Shown here in pieces: positions 1 through 8,298 of a stretch of DNA of 64,000 bases. The translations under genes were made by a program, and so were the position numbers. The stretch is from Caproiciproducens faecalis (GTDB lineage Bacteria > Bacillota > Clostridia > Oscillospirales > Acutalibacteraceae). Under the pieces are notes generated by a model that did no database searches, was not told where the DNA came from, and saw nothing but the letters and a program-made list of their open reading frames with translations. The stretch's first letter is position 1, and every line of letters begins with the position of its first letter. The stretch spans positions 1-64,000 of the forward strand of contig NZ_JAGFNZ010000007.1 in the NCBI RefSeq assembly GCF_019448085.1. Reading direction: 5' to 3'.

Positions 1-89
1 TTTACCGTGGACAACGAATATCATTATACTGAAAAGGTCGTTACTTGTCAACACATAAGTGATAAAAAAATAATAATTTTTTATTTGAC

Positions 90-120
90 GAAACCTCCCC
101 CGAAAAACAGGGGAGGTTTT
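90..120. terminator. hairpin terminator at end of MacB-like ABC operon
   Basis: A 10-bp inverted repeat (AACCTCCCC arm at 91-100, GGGGAGGTT arm at 111-119) lies just past the stop codon of the permease gene. The T-run lies on the plus side, so on the minus strand termination would rest mainly on the stem. Confidence 0.55.
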
Positions 121-123
121 GTG

Positions 124-1470
124 CTATTCCTGTTTGATTGCGGTCAGCGCGCTGATCTTAACGGCGCGGTTCGCGGGGTAGAATCCGGACACCAGACCGA
201 CCATAGTGGAGAAGAGAAGAGCCCCCAGTGCCAGCCATAGAGGAATGATGGAAATTCCTACTGCAGCTCCTCCTGTGGCTGGCACTGCCGCATTGCCGTT
301 GCCCGCCGCCTGTGAAGCATACAGCGTATTAATGAACAAGGAGATAGCGTAGCTTTGTGCAATACCAATTACTCCGCCCATAAACCCAATGGCGCCCGCT
401 TCTATCAGAAACATGGTGCGGATGTTTCGCACGACGCAGCCAAGCACTTTCATAATACCGATCTCGCGTGTTCTTTCATAAATCGACATAATCATCGTGT
501 TTGTAATCCCCAGAGCGGCCACAAGAAGCGAGATTGCGCCCAAACCACCCAGAATCATCTGGATGGTTCTCATCTGCTCCTCGAGCGGCTTACGGACGCT
601 CTCCATGCTGTAAGTGGAAAACCCCATGTCCTGAATCGCCTTTTCAGCGTCCGGGACAGCTTCAACGGAAGCAACCTTCACGCTTGCACTGTCATATCCG
701 TCTTTTTTGTTGGGGTCTTTTTTTATATTGTTGAGCTTGTTGTATTTATCACGCAGCTGCTTTGCGAACGTAACGTCCATAAAAACGCAGTGGCTGGGGG
801 AGGGGTTCTTGCCCCAGTCCTCCACCAGCGTGGCAGCACATTGCAGCTTGATTGGTTTGGTTTTTGCGGTTGAGTCCTCTGGAAGGTTGACCACAGCCTC
901 AAACTTATCGGTTAGAGCAGAGACGTAAGGGTCGGGCATTTTTCCATTCTTGTCGGCCTGGGGAAAAATCATATTATTGCTGGATTTTTGACCGTCAATA
1001 AAATCGTATTCCGCATCTTTTCCGAAAAGGATGGTCGTTTCGGGTGCGCTTTCCGCCGGAAGTGTTCCATTTTCCGCCTGATACCCAAATTCTTTGAGGG
1101 CACTCATCGAAACGCCGTAGATCATACCCTGATAATTATATTTTCTGCTTTTAATCGTTACAACGGAGGGGTCAAGGTAAAAAACAGGAGTAACGGCTAC
1201 AACATCCTTCATCGCTTTTACTTTTTCGAGTGTTTTGTCATCAAGCGCTGGTGAATCCGGAGTTTGCGATGAATTGTTGATCGTGATGACCGTCAGGTCG
1301 CCCATGTTTTGCATCATGGTTTCCATGGACTGCTTAATCCCAATGCCGAACGACAGCATAACGACAATGGCGCAGGTTCCAATGACAACGCCCATGACTG
1401 TCAACAGGGTTCTGACCTTGCGTTTGAACAGATTGCCAAGCGCCATCAAAAGCATGTCTTTCCACTTCAT
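124..1470 (-). CDS. MacB/FtsX-family ABC transporter permease
   Basis: This 448-residue protein has the layout of MacB-type permeases. There is one N-terminal membrane segment (about residues 20-45), a large extracytoplasmic MacB_PCD-like domain (about 50-290), and three C-terminal FtsX membrane segments (about 305-440) with the conserved stretch YERTREIGIMKVLG. Proteins of this class work as mechanotransmitters that move substrate or adaptor outside the membrane rather than forming a classical channel. The ATG overlaps the stop of the CARDB protein gene by four bases (1467-1470), so the two are translationally coupled, and the ATPase lies one gene further upstream. The substrate is unknown; peptide export, lantibiotic immunity or envelope maintenance are all possible. 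The domain call is firm. Confidence 0.9.
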   Translation of the reverse strand: MKWKDMLLMALGNLFKRKVRTLLTVMGVVIGTCAIVVMLSFGIGIKQSMETMMQNMGDLTVITINNSSQTPDSPALDDKTLEKVKAMKDVVAVTPVFYLDPSVVTIKSRKYNYQGMIYGVSMSALKEFGYQAENGTLPAESAPETTILFGKDAEYDFIDGQKSSNNMIFPQADKNGKMPDPYVSALTDKFEAVVNLPEDSTAKTKPIKLQCAATLVEDWGKNPSPSHCVFMDVTFAKQLRDKYNKLNNIKKDPNKKDGYDSASVKVASVEAVPDAEKAIQDMGFSTYSMESVRKPLEEQMRTIQMILGGLGAISLLVAALGITNTMIMSIYERTREIGIMKVLGCVVRNIRTMFLIEAGAIGFMGGVIGIAQSYAISLFINTLYASQAAGNGNAAVPATGGAAVGISIIPLWLALGALLFSTMVGLVSGFYPANRAVKISALTAIKQE

Positions 1471-3284
1471 GACTTTTCCTCTTTTGCCGGATGATTGGCC
1501 TCTGTGGGAAGATCATCATAATCGTCGCTTTGCTCCAGCAGCTTCAGCTTCTTTGCTTTTCTTTTTTTATGTAGAATGACCAGCACGGCAATAACCACCG
1601 CCAGACCGCCGATTCCCGCCAGAATCATCCAGACAGGCGGGGAAGAGACGCCCGCGTTTGCTGGGACGGAAGGTTCCGAATCGATGCCTTCACCCGGCTG
1701 CATGGCTGGCATTACCTCACAGGAAAAATCCTTGACCAGATTTTTGATTTCTCCGTTTGCGTCTTCGTAGCTGAAGGTTGCCGTACCGGTCATGGTTCCC
1801 TCCTCCGTCGGGTTCAGCGACGCCTGAAAGGTGTCGCCAACACCGGAGTCTACATTGCCAATATAGGTGTTTGATTCACCCGTGGTAAAGTTTCCCTCCA
1901 ATTTAACGGAAAGATTGAATATTTTGCTTTTGCCTTTATTTACATAATTAATATTGAGCTGTCCGGAATCGCCCAGTGAAATCGGCCCTTGCAGATCCGC
2001 TTCATTCGCTTCAAACCGGTCGGATTGCGTCAGCGGAATGGCGATGGTTTCTGTGGCGTCAATCGCTTCCCGCTTGCCGTCAAGAACGGCTTCATAATTG
2101 AATGCGATAGAGACACCGTAGGAATTCGGAGTGGCGTCCGCCTTGGGAATCAAAGCGATCTGTTCGGCGAAAACCGAATTTGGAGCGACCTTTGGTATAT
2201 AAAAGGTATTGGAGGATTTTGCGGGGGTAAACGCACCCGCGACAGATTTGTCGTCATCCCCGGCCACGGAGGAGACGGTGATTTTCAGGTTTTCGATTTG
2301 TGTATTCGTACTGGTATTTTTAAAGTTCATGGCAAGGTTGAATTCTTTTCCGCCCATCACCGCTTTTCCGCCGTAATCGTAATTTTCAATGATAATCAGC
2401 GGCTTACTTGCGTTTGTAGTTTCGTCCTTGTCCGTTTTCGTTCCGGTAACGGGAATGAAGACTTTGGAAGTGACGGACTTTTCAATTTCATCTGCCGAAA
2501 GAATCAGGCTCACCGTGTAGTTGTTGGTTGTCATTTTTGACAGGCAGGTCATAGGATAGGAAATCGTAGTGGTTGTGCCCGTGTCCAGCGTGTTAATATA
2601 CTGCGTGTCTGTAACACCGTTGATACTGATCCCATCGGCGGTGGAAGTGTCCAGTACGGCCATAATGTTGTCACAGACGACGCTGCCGGTATTTTTCAGC
2701 GTAAAGGTCAGGTTGAATTTTTCGCCTTCCTTGACCGGCGTATGGTCAAGCTGATAGGACTGTACGACCAGTTTTCCATCGTCCTCCGTGTCGCTGCCGG
2801 TACCGGTGGGGTCAAAAATCGTCTTCTGTGCTACATAAGTTTCGGATTTGTCATTATTATAATAGATAGTGAATTTCAGAGTGCCGGCGCCGTCGCCAAT
2901 TCGTTTCATGTACAATTCCGGAATGGTAAGGCTATAGCTGGCATCATTGCCTTCATAATCTTCATCAACATCGGGATCAATTTCATCATTTTGTTCTGTA
3001 CTGTTTTTATCATATTTAAATGTTTTTTTCTTTAGTGAAATAGCGTCATTGGAGCTTTCAACAGTAATCGTGATGGAGTCTTTATTTGAATATTCTGTAG
3101 GATGATAAAAATAAAAAATAGCCTGAAAAGGACTGCCCTTTGAGACGGTCAGTTTTTCGCTGTTCACCGTTGGCGACGGTTGAGCATAGGTTGCCGCCGA
3201 AGCGGGCAGACTGCCAAAGCAAAATGCTGTTATCAGCAATACGGACAGAATGAGAGAAACACGCCTTTTTCCTGTTCTTTTCAT
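1467..3284 (-). CDS. exported CARDB-repeat protein with C-terminal membrane anchor, partner of ABC permease
   Basis: The 605-residue product starts with a Sec signal peptide (KRTGKRR, hydrophobic core, cleavage near ASA-A at about residue 30). It continues with several Ig-like repeats of the COG1361/CARDB type (about 175-280, 295-420, 430-535) and ends with one membrane helix near residues 553-573 and a lysine-rich cytoplasmic tail. CARDB domains are cell-adhesion-like beta sandwiches. The gene sits between the ATPase and permease genes with ATGA overlaps at both ends, so the three products are probably made in fixed ratio and act together. By position and topology it could do what MacA does for MacB in Gram-negative bacteria, but it has no MacA-like hairpin. 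That role is inference. Confidence 0.8.
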   Translation of the reverse strand: MKRTGKRRVSLILSVLLITAFCFGSLPASAATYAQPSPTVNSEKLTVSKGSPFQAIFYFYHPTEYSNKDSITITVESSNDAISLKKKTFKYDKNSTEQNDEIDPDVDEDYEGNDASYSLTIPELYMKRIGDGAGTLKFTIYYNNDKSETYVAQKTIFDPTGTGSDTEDDGKLVVQSYQLDHTPVKEGEKFNLTFTLKNTGSVVCDNIMAVLDTSTADGISINGVTDTQYINTLDTGTTTTISYPMTCLSKMTTNNYTVSLILSADEIEKSVTSKVFIPVTGTKTDKDETTNASKPLIIIENYDYGGKAVMGGKEFNLAMNFKNTSTNTQIENLKITVSSVAGDDDKSVAGAFTPAKSSNTFYIPKVAPNSVFAEQIALIPKADATPNSYGVSIAFNYEAVLDGKREAIDATETIAIPLTQSDRFEANEADLQGPISLGDSGQLNINYVNKGKSKIFNLSVKLEGNFTTGESNTYIGNVDSGVGDTFQASLNPTEEGTMTGTATFSYEDANGEIKNLVKDFSCEVMPAMQPGEGIDSEPSVPANAGVSSPPVWMILAGIGGLAVVIAVLVILHKKRKAKKLKLLEQSDDYDDLPTEANHPAKEEKS

Positions 3285-4009
3285 GAACTTAATTCCTCCT
3301 CGTTTACCCTGCTGTCAGAAATGGCAAGATTGCTTACGTCACTTAGCACACTGCCGTCATGAATCGTAATGATCCTGTCGGCATACTTTGCAATTTCACG
3401 GTCATGCGTAACAATAATCAGCGTTTCATGGTACTTTCTCGCCATGGAGACCATGATTTCCATGACTTCGCGGCTGGTTTTGCTGTCCAGATTGCCTGTG
3501 GGTTCGTCCGCAAATACAATTTTCGGCCGCGAGATAAACGCGCGCGCTATTCCGACCCGCTGCTGCTGCCCGCCGCTCATCTGGGTCGGTTTGTGCAGCA
3601 GACGGTCGCCTAAATGAACGATCTTCAACATATGTACCGCTCTTTTGACGCGCTCGGTTTTGCTCATCCCCTTGAACATAAGGGGGATTGCCACATTTTC
3701 GATTGCGGTCATCGTCGGCATCAGGTTATAGGACTGAAAGACGAAGCCGATGTTTTGCTGCCGGAACAGCGCCCATTGCTTTTCGGAAAAGTTTGTGACA
3801 TTCTTCCCGTCAATGATGACGCTGCCTCTGGTTGCCTTTTCCAGTCCCGCCATAATATTCAGAAGAGTCGATTTTCCGGAACCGGACGTTCCCAGCACAC
3901 AGCAGATTTCCTGAGCTTCAATCGCGATATTGATTCGGCTGAGCGCGACAATTTTTTCTTTGTCCACATGGTAAACCTTGCGTACATCCTTCAAACAAAT
4001 CAGGCTCAT
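3281..4009 (-). CDS. ABC transporter ATP-binding protein, LolD/MacB type
   Basis: This 242-residue ATPase has Walker [10 protein letters not shown] (residues 40-48), Q-loop at about 92, signature MSGGQ (144-148), Walker B IVFADEP (164-170) and the H-loop THDR (about 212). Proteins of this subclass pair with FtsX/MacB permeases, and such a permease is encoded two genes downstream. It is the first gene of the minus-strand operon. Its stop overlaps the start of the CARDB protein gene by four bases. An AT-rich stretch upstream (4010-4140) probably holds the promoter, but I could not fix a convincing pair of boxes. Confidence 0.92.
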   Translation of the reverse strand: MSLICLKDVRKVYHVDKEKIVALSRINIAIEAQEICCVLGTSGSGKSTLLNIMAGLEKATRGSVIIDGKNVTNFSEKQWALFRQQNIGFVFQSYNLMPTMTAIENVAIPLMFKGMSKTERVKRAVHMLKIVHLGDRLLHKPTQMSGGQQQRVGIARAFISRPKIVFADEPTGNLDSKTSREVMEIMVSMARKYHETLIIVTHDREIAKYADRIITIHDGSVLSDVSNLAISDSRVNEEELSS

Positions 4010-4141
4010 ACAGATTCTCCAAACTTAAATGAATATTAAGGATAAAGTAATATTTTGGTAATTTTTATTTTAATATAATTCCCGTGTGAAAACAACAAAC
4101 AAATATGTAATCATTCTAATTTATAAATATAAAAGTGGTGC

Positions 4142-4169
4142 TTGCATATTTTCCCGTTTATGCTAAGAT
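4142..4169 (+). promoter_or_regulatory. candidate sigma-A promoter for LURP-one gene
   Basis: TTGCAT (4142-4147) and TAAGAT (4164-4169) are separated by 16 bases, about 50 bases upstream of the LURP-one start codon. Confidence 0.4.
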
Positions 4170-4218
4170 AAATATATAAACGGATGCGACAGCCGCCTGA
4201 TCTGATGGAGGTGTTTTA

Positions 4219-4701
4219 TTGAACCTGTATATCAAGCAAAAAATATTTTCCTTGAGGGATAAATACAATGTCTATGACGAACTTGGAGATCCTGTTTATG
4301 CGGTGGAGGGGGAACTTTTCACTTGGGGAGCGAAAATTCATCTGTGTGATTTAATGGGGAATGAGCTATACTATATACAGCAGAAGTTATTTAAATTTTT
4401 GCCTGAGTACGAAATTTATACGGGCAATCAGTTTTGTGCCAGGATAAAAAAAGAATTTACTTTCTTTACTCCAAGATTGAATGTACAAAGCAGCTACGGT
4501 GATTTTGAGATTACCGGCAGCTTTATGGAAATGGATTTTATAATTCAACGCAACGGGCAAGTCTTCGGTGAAATTCATAAGAAATGGCTTTCCTGGGCGG
4601 ACACTTACTGCCTGACGGTAACAAATCCGGAGGATGCCGCTTTTTTTACCAGCTTGGTCATCGCAATCGACAACTGCATGCACAATGAATCCAACAAATA
4701 G
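4219..4701 (+). CDS. LURP-one-related family protein (YxjI-like)
   Basis: The 160-residue protein matches the LURP-one/Tubby-like beta-barrel family by overall pattern: early KQKIFSLRDKYNVYDELG, repeated short beta strands, and a late hydrophobic helix (about 140-155) that would sit in the barrel. Family members are small cytoplasmic or membrane-associated proteins of unclear function; some are thought to bind phospholipid. The start is TTG at 4219, preceded by GGAGGTG at 4207-4213. It stands alone between the divergent ABC operon and a minus-strand tRNA gene. The family is recognised; no biochemical role can be given. Confidence 0.75.
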   Translation: MNLYIKQKIFSLRDKYNVYDELGDPVYAVEGELFTWGAKIHLCDLMGNELYYIQQKLFKFLPEYEIYTGNQFCARIKKEFTFFTPRLNVQSSYGDFEITGSFMEMDFIIQRNGQVFGEIHKKWLSWADTYCLTVTNPEDAAFFTSLVIAIDNCMHNESNK

Positions 4702-4778
4702 TGGATTGCGGTTGGAATTCCGTGTAATCGCAAAAAAAAACGCGCCCACAAACTGTGAACGCGAATCATTGAAAAAGA

Positions 4779-4813
4779 AAAGAGTCCGAACGCGATGTGC
4801 GTCCAGACTCTTT
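4779..4813 (-). terminator. terminator of tRNA-Trp
   Basis: Arms AAAGAGTC (4780-4787) and GACTCTTT (4806-4813) form a hairpin just past the tRNA 3' end, with extra pairing inside. On the minus strand it is followed by a T-rich tail. Confidence 0.65.
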
Positions 4814-4817
4814 CTGA

Positions 4818-4893
4818 TGGCAGGGGCAGAAGGACTTGAACCCTCGGCACGTGGTTTTGGAGACCACTGCTCTACCAACTGAGCTATACCCCT
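4818..4893 (-). tRNA. tRNA-Trp (CCA anticodon)
   Basis: The minus strand folds as a 76-nt cloverleaf. The acceptor stem AGGGGTA pairs with TGCCCCT (one G-T). The D-arm is GCTCAGTTGGTAGAGC, the anticodon stem GTGGT/ACCAC carries loop CTCCAAA (anticodon CCA), and the T-loop is TTCAAGT. A 3' CCA is encoded. A hairpin terminator follows directly. Confidence 0.96.
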
Positions 4894-5005
4894 GTATGTA
4901 TTTGAATGTTTTCAGACTGCGGATATTATCTTATCATTTTCTGTTTTTCATGTCAATACAAATTTCACAACTAACTGTAACTTATGCAAAGTTAGCACAT
5001 TGGGC

Positions 5006-5034
5006 TTGACATATTCGGGTGTGTTATGTATAAT
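5006..5034 (+). promoter_or_regulatory. sigma-A promoter of rpsU
   Basis: Consensus TTGACA (5006-5011) and TATAAT (5029-5034) with a 17-base spacer, about 65 bases upstream of the rpsU start. Confidence 0.85.
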
Positions 5035-5097
5035 TATTTTTATGTAATATGACTTACTAATACCCCTGCCTTATGGCGGATGGGAGGGAAAAGATAA

Positions 5098-5274
5098 ATG
5101 GCTGAAATTAGAATTAAAGACAACGAGTCCTTGGACAGCGCTCTGAGAAGGTTTAAGAAGCAGTGCGCAAGAGCCGGGGTTATTGCTGAGGTTCGCAAGA
5201 GAGAAGCATATGAAAAGCCTTCTGTTAAGCGTAAGAAAAAGTCCGAAGCAGCCCGCAAACGCAAGTTTAAGTAA
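5098..5274 (+). CDS. rpsU: 30S ribosomal protein S21
   Basis: A 58-codon gene starting at ATG 5098 after GGGAGGG. The product opens with [19 protein letters not shown] and ends in the basic tail RKRKFK, the usual form and length of bacterial S21, which binds the 30S platform near the anti-Shine-Dalgarno region and helps initiation. It has its own consensus promoter and a strong terminator, so it is monocistronic here. Confidence 0.97.
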   Translation: MAEIRIKDNESLDSALRRFKKQCARAGVIAEVRKREAYEKPSVKRKKKSEAARKRKFK

Positions 5275-5293
5275 CAGTACAAAAATGATTCGG

Positions 5294-5322
5294 AAAAGCG
5301 GGCTTAATTGCCCGCTTTTTTA
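5294..5322 (+). terminator. terminator of rpsU
   Basis: AAAAGCGGGC (from 5294) pairs with GCCCGCTTTT across a short TTAATT loop and continues into a T-run. Confidence 0.9.
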
Positions 5323-5359
5323 GCCTGATTTTATTTTCTCCGAAACGGAGGGTTTGTTA

Positions 5360-5875
5360 TTGGCATTGTTCCTGCCTACTGTTGCTGTGGACAAAGTTAC
5401 AGATATTACTCCAAAACTTATCCGTTCCATGAAAGCCCGGGCGCTGATCCTCGATGTGGACAACACCCTTGCCATTCACGGTTCTCCGGAGCCTTTTGAG
5501 GGTACCGTAGAATGGACTCGCCACATGCGTGAAAACGGCATCAGCATTATCATTATGTCAAACAATTTTAAAAGACGGGTGGAACCATTTGCCGCAAAAT
5601 ACGGCTTGCCTTGTTTGTCCCTTTCCTTAAAGCCGATTCCCCTTGGCTATTTTCGTGCAATCCGCAAAATGGGTGTAAAGCGCAGCGAAGTTGTAGTTGT
5701 GGGAGATCAGATTTTTACCGATGTAATCGGTTCCAATTTATCATTTATGAAATCGATTCTGCTCGTTCCGACGGGCAAAGAAAAATCATTTTCCTTCAAA
5801 ATACGCCGCGGTTTGGAAAAGCCGATTCGCTACATAATAAAAGCGACAGGGCGCGGAAAGAAATACTTTGACTGA
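5360..5875 (+). CDS. yqeG: YqeG-family HAD IIIA phosphatase
   Basis: The 171-residue protein has the HAD motif I LDVDNTL (near residue 30), motif II MSNN (about 65), and the late VVVGDQIFTD motif with the acidic pair. This matches the YqeG group of HAD phosphatases, cytoplasmic enzymes of unsettled substrate often found near ribosome-associated genes. Two in-frame TTG codons are possible starts. I chose 5360 because GGAGG at 5347-5351 lies eight bases upstream of it, against two for TTG 5354. aroQ follows after 12 bases, so the pair is probably cotranscribed. Confidence 0.88.
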   Translation: MALFLPTVAVDKVTDITPKLIRSMKARALILDVDNTLAIHGSPEPFEGTVEWTRHMRENGISIIIMSNNFKRRVEPFAAKYGLPCLSLSLKPIPLGYFRAIRKMGVKRSEVVVVGDQIFTDVIGSNLSFMKSILLVPTGKEKSFSFKIRRGLEKPIRYIIKATGRGKKYFD

Positions 5876-5887
5876 GATGGTGTTTAA

Positions 5888-6325
5888 ATGAGCAGAAAAA
5901 AGGTTCTTGTCCTTCTTGGGCCAAACCTGAACATGGTCGGCGTCCGGGAAAAAGGCGTGTACGGGGACGAAACGGCCGAAAGTATTAATCTTCAGATTAT
6001 TGAGAATGCTAAAAAGCTGGATTATGACTGTGACATTTATCAGTCCAACCATGAAGGGGATTTGATTGACAAAATCCACAGTGCGCGCGGGGTCTACCAA
6101 GGTGTGATTATCAACGCGGGCGCCCTTACGCATTACAGCTATTCGCTGCGAGACGCTATCGCCTGTGTCAGGATTCCGTTTGTGGAGACCCACATGAGCA
6201 ACATATACGCACGCGAAGATTTTCGCCACAAAAGCGTGATTTCTGAAGTGTGCGCAGGTCAGATTTCCGGCTTCGGAAAAAACAGCTATTTTCTCGCGCT
6301 GGCGGCGTTAAAGGATTTAATGTAA
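5888..6325 (+). CDS. aroQ: type II 3-dehydroquinate dehydratase
   Basis: A 145-residue enzyme converting 3-dehydroquinate to 3-dehydroshikimate in the shikimate pathway. The sequence shows the type II signature GPNLNMVGVRE with the catalytic tyrosine close behind (VYG), the NAGALTHYS motif that binds substrate, and ETHMSN containing the catalytic histidine. Length is normal for the dodecameric family. It follows yqeG and precedes efp. A pepP gene is often found between aroQ and efp in Firmicutes but is missing here. Confidence 0.95.
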   Translation: MSRKKVLVLLGPNLNMVGVREKGVYGDETAESINLQIIENAKKLDYDCDIYQSNHEGDLIDKIHSARGVYQGVIINAGALTHYSYSLRDAIACVRIPFVETHMSNIYAREDFRHKSVISEVCAGQISGFGKNSYFLALAALKDLM

Positions 6326-6404
6326 GTTCCTATAAAAATATCTTGAAAATTTTCTGGAATTATTATAAGATAATAATCGGAAAAAATTATTGGAGGATAA
6401 CACG

Positions 6405-6962
6405 ATGATATCTGCAGGCGATTTTAGAAATGGCGTTACATTTGAGATGGATGGAAACGTCGTTTCCATTATTGAGTTCCAGCATGTGAAACCGGGAAAA
6501 GGCGCGGCTTTTGTCCGCACAAAAATCAGAAATGTGATTACCGGCAGCGTAGTGGAAAGAACTTTCAATCCAAACGATAAATACCCGACCGCTTATATTG
6601 AGCGTAAGGACATGCAATATCTTTATAACGACGGAGACCTCTATTATTTTATGGATCTGGAGACTTTTGAGCAGACTCCGATTAACCACAGTGTTCTTGG
6701 GGACAACTTCAAGTTTGTTCTTGAAAATATGACCTGCAAAGTGCTTTCCTATAAGGGAAACGTTTTCGGTGTTGAGCCGCCGAACTTTGTAGAACTGGTA
6801 ATAACAAAAACTGATCCGGGCTTTAAGGGCAACACTGCTACCAATGCGTTGAAGCCTGCTACAGTTGAGACCGGTGCAGAGATCAATGTTCCTCTATTTA
6901 TTGAGGAAGGCGAAAGAATCAGAATTGATACCCGTACCGGCGAATATATGGAGCGTGCATAA
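6405..6962 (+). CDS. efp: elongation factor P
   Basis: The 185-residue product has the three beta-barrel domains of EF-P. The exposed loop KPGKGAA (about residues 30-36) carries the lysine that is modified in many bacteria. EF-P binds the ribosome between the P and E sites and relieves stalling at proline runs. ATG 6405 is chosen over the upstream in-frame TTG 6390 because GGAGG lies at 6392-6396 and [10 protein letters not shown] is the normal N-terminus. No modification enzymes (EpmA/B, YmfI) are visible in the window. Confidence 0.97.
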   Translation: MISAGDFRNGVTFEMDGNVVSIIEFQHVKPGKGAAFVRTKIRNVITGSVVERTFNPNDKYPTAYIERKDMQYLYNDGDLYYFMDLETFEQTPINHSVLGDNFKFVLENMTCKVLSYKGNVFGVEPPNFVELVITKTDPGFKGNTATNALKPATVETGAEINVPLFIEEGERIRIDTRTGEYMERA

Positions 6963-7009
6963 CCAACACTATGCATGTTCAATGAATGATGTTTAAAGGA
7001 GGCAGAATT

Positions 7010-7441
7010 ATGACAAACAAAGAGAAGGTTGCTTACATTCGCGGTCTGGCGGAAGGCCTTGAGCTTGATGAGAGTAAAAAAGAAGTGAAGGTCATTAACG
7101 CAATAGTCGATTTATTGGACGACATGGCGGCATCCGTTTCGGATATGCAGGACAGCTTTGATGACATGGCTGACCAGCTGGATGCTGTTGATGAGGATCT
7201 TGGTTCTTTGGAAGAGGATTTTTACGAGGATGAAGAGGAAGACGATGAGGACGACGACGGCGATTGTTACTATGAAGTAACTTGCCCGAATTGTCATGAA
7301 ACCATATGCCTGTCCGAAGATATTATTGAGGATGGACAGATGGAGTGCCCGAATTGCGGCGAAACGCTGGAATTCGATATTGATGAAGATGAATGCGGCT
7401 GCGATTGCGACTGTGGCTGTGAAGACTGCGATCACGAATAA
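7010..7441 (+). CDS. CD1247-type acidic zinc-ribbon protein with Cys-rich tail
   Basis: This 143-residue protein matches the family called CD1247 N-terminal domain-containing, often found next to efp in Clostridia. The N-terminus (KEKVAYIRGLAEGLELDE) is helical. It is followed by a very acidic stretch (about 60-85) and a zinc ribbon with two CPNC motifs (about 90-120). It ends in a dense cysteine-aspartate tail (CGCDCDCGCEDC). AAAGGAGG at 6995-7002 fixes the ATG at 7010. Function is unknown. The ribbon predicts Zn binding, and the tail could bind more metal. Confidence 0.8.
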   Translation: MTNKEKVAYIRGLAEGLELDESKKEVKVINAIVDLLDDMAASVSDMQDSFDDMADQLDAVDEDLGSLEEDFYEDEEEDDEDDDGDCYYEVTCPNCHETICLSEDIIEDGQMECPNCGETLEFDIDEDECGCDCDCGCEDCDHE

Positions 7442-7461
7442 AAATTTAACAAATACAAATG

Positions 7462-7495
7462 AAAAGAGTACTGCCTTAGGTGGTGCTCTTTTTTG
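7462..7495 (+). terminator. terminator after the zinc-ribbon gene
   Basis: AAAAGAGTAC...GCC pairs imperfectly with GGTGGTGCTCTTTT across a TTAG loop and runs into T-rich sequence. Confidence 0.75.
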
Positions 7496-7503
7496 TTTTT
7501 GTA

Positions 7504-7532
7504 TTGACAGATTTAGGTAAAATGTTTATAAT
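7504..7532 (+). promoter_or_regulatory. consensus sigma-A promoter of the Crp/Fnr-type gene
   Basis: TTGACA (7504-7509), a 17-base spacer and TATAAT (7527-7532), 40 bases upstream of the start codon. Confidence 0.88.
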
Positions 7533-7571
7533 GATAAAAAGTGTATCATATGAAACAGAAAGAGAACGTTT

Positions 7572-8273
7572 ATGAAATTTGTTAAAAAACAAAACAAATA
7601 CGGTCAGCTGCTGGCGCAAAGTTTTTTGTTCAATGGAATTGAACAGGATCTGGCGCAGGATGCTTTTCAAAGCAGTGAATGCAGCTGCATGGAATATGAA
7701 GCGGGGGAGAAAATATATACCAGAAGCAACTACAGAAAAAGTTTGGGCATCGTTTTTTCCGGTGTTGTGAAAGCGATGAAACCGGAAAATGAAAACCTCG
7801 TCATGAATACCTTTTATTCCGGAGGAATATTTGGGGTTGCCTGTCTTTTCAATAATTCCCGCCGGTACGTTTCTGAAATTACTGCGGTAAAAAGGAGTCG
7901 TGTTTTATTTTTGTCGCAGCAGCTGCTTCAGGATCTTTTTGAGAAAAACACCAAAATAGCGGAAAACTATATCAGCTATCTTTCCGACAGAATCTGTTTT
8001 CTGAACAGCCGGATTGATAATTTTACGGGCGGAACCGCTGTCTGCCGTCTGGCAACGTTCCTTCTTTCCCTGTCTGCACAGCATGAATACTCTCTTGTAC
8101 TGGAGCTTCCCTGTACGCTGACGCAGCTTTCCAATACGCTGAATATCGGCCGTGCCTCACTGTACCGTGCTTTTGACGACTTAAGCAGTGCAGGGGTGGT
8201 CACCCGTGAAGGAAAAAAAGTGACGATCAATCAGATTGAACGGTTGAGAACCGGTCAGTTTGATGGTGAATAA
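7572..8273 (+). CDS. Crp/Fnr-family transcriptional regulator
   Basis: A 233-residue protein with an N-terminal cyclic-nucleotide-binding-like barrel (about 20-130), a long dimerisation helix (about 130-160) and a C-terminal Crp-type winged helix (about 170-225, with TLTQLSNTLNIGRASLYRAF). The barrel lacks an obvious cAMP phosphate-binding cassette. Two cysteines (CSC, about residues 36-38) are too few for an Fnr Fe-S cluster, so the effector is unknown. It lies 25 bases upstream of an ABC importer operon with only a weak break between, so it probably controls that transporter and is cotranscribed with it. Confidence 0.88.
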   Translation: MKFVKKQNKYGQLLAQSFLFNGIEQDLAQDAFQSSECSCMEYEAGEKIYTRSNYRKSLGIVFSGVVKAMKPENENLVMNTFYSGGIFGVACLFNNSRRYVSEITAVKRSRVLFLSQQLLQDLFEKNTKIAENYISYLSDRICFLNSRIDNFTGGTAVCRLATFLLSLSAQHEYSLVLELPCTLTQLSNTLNIGRASLYRAFDDLSSAGVVTREGKKVTINQIERLRTGQFDGE

Positions 8274-8298
8274 TATCATAAAATGAAGAGGGACAAAA

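Noticed and set aside
1989-2540. Open frame of 183 codons opposite the CARDB protein
   Set aside because: No ribosome-binding site, antisense to a signal-peptide-bearing protein of the same operon.
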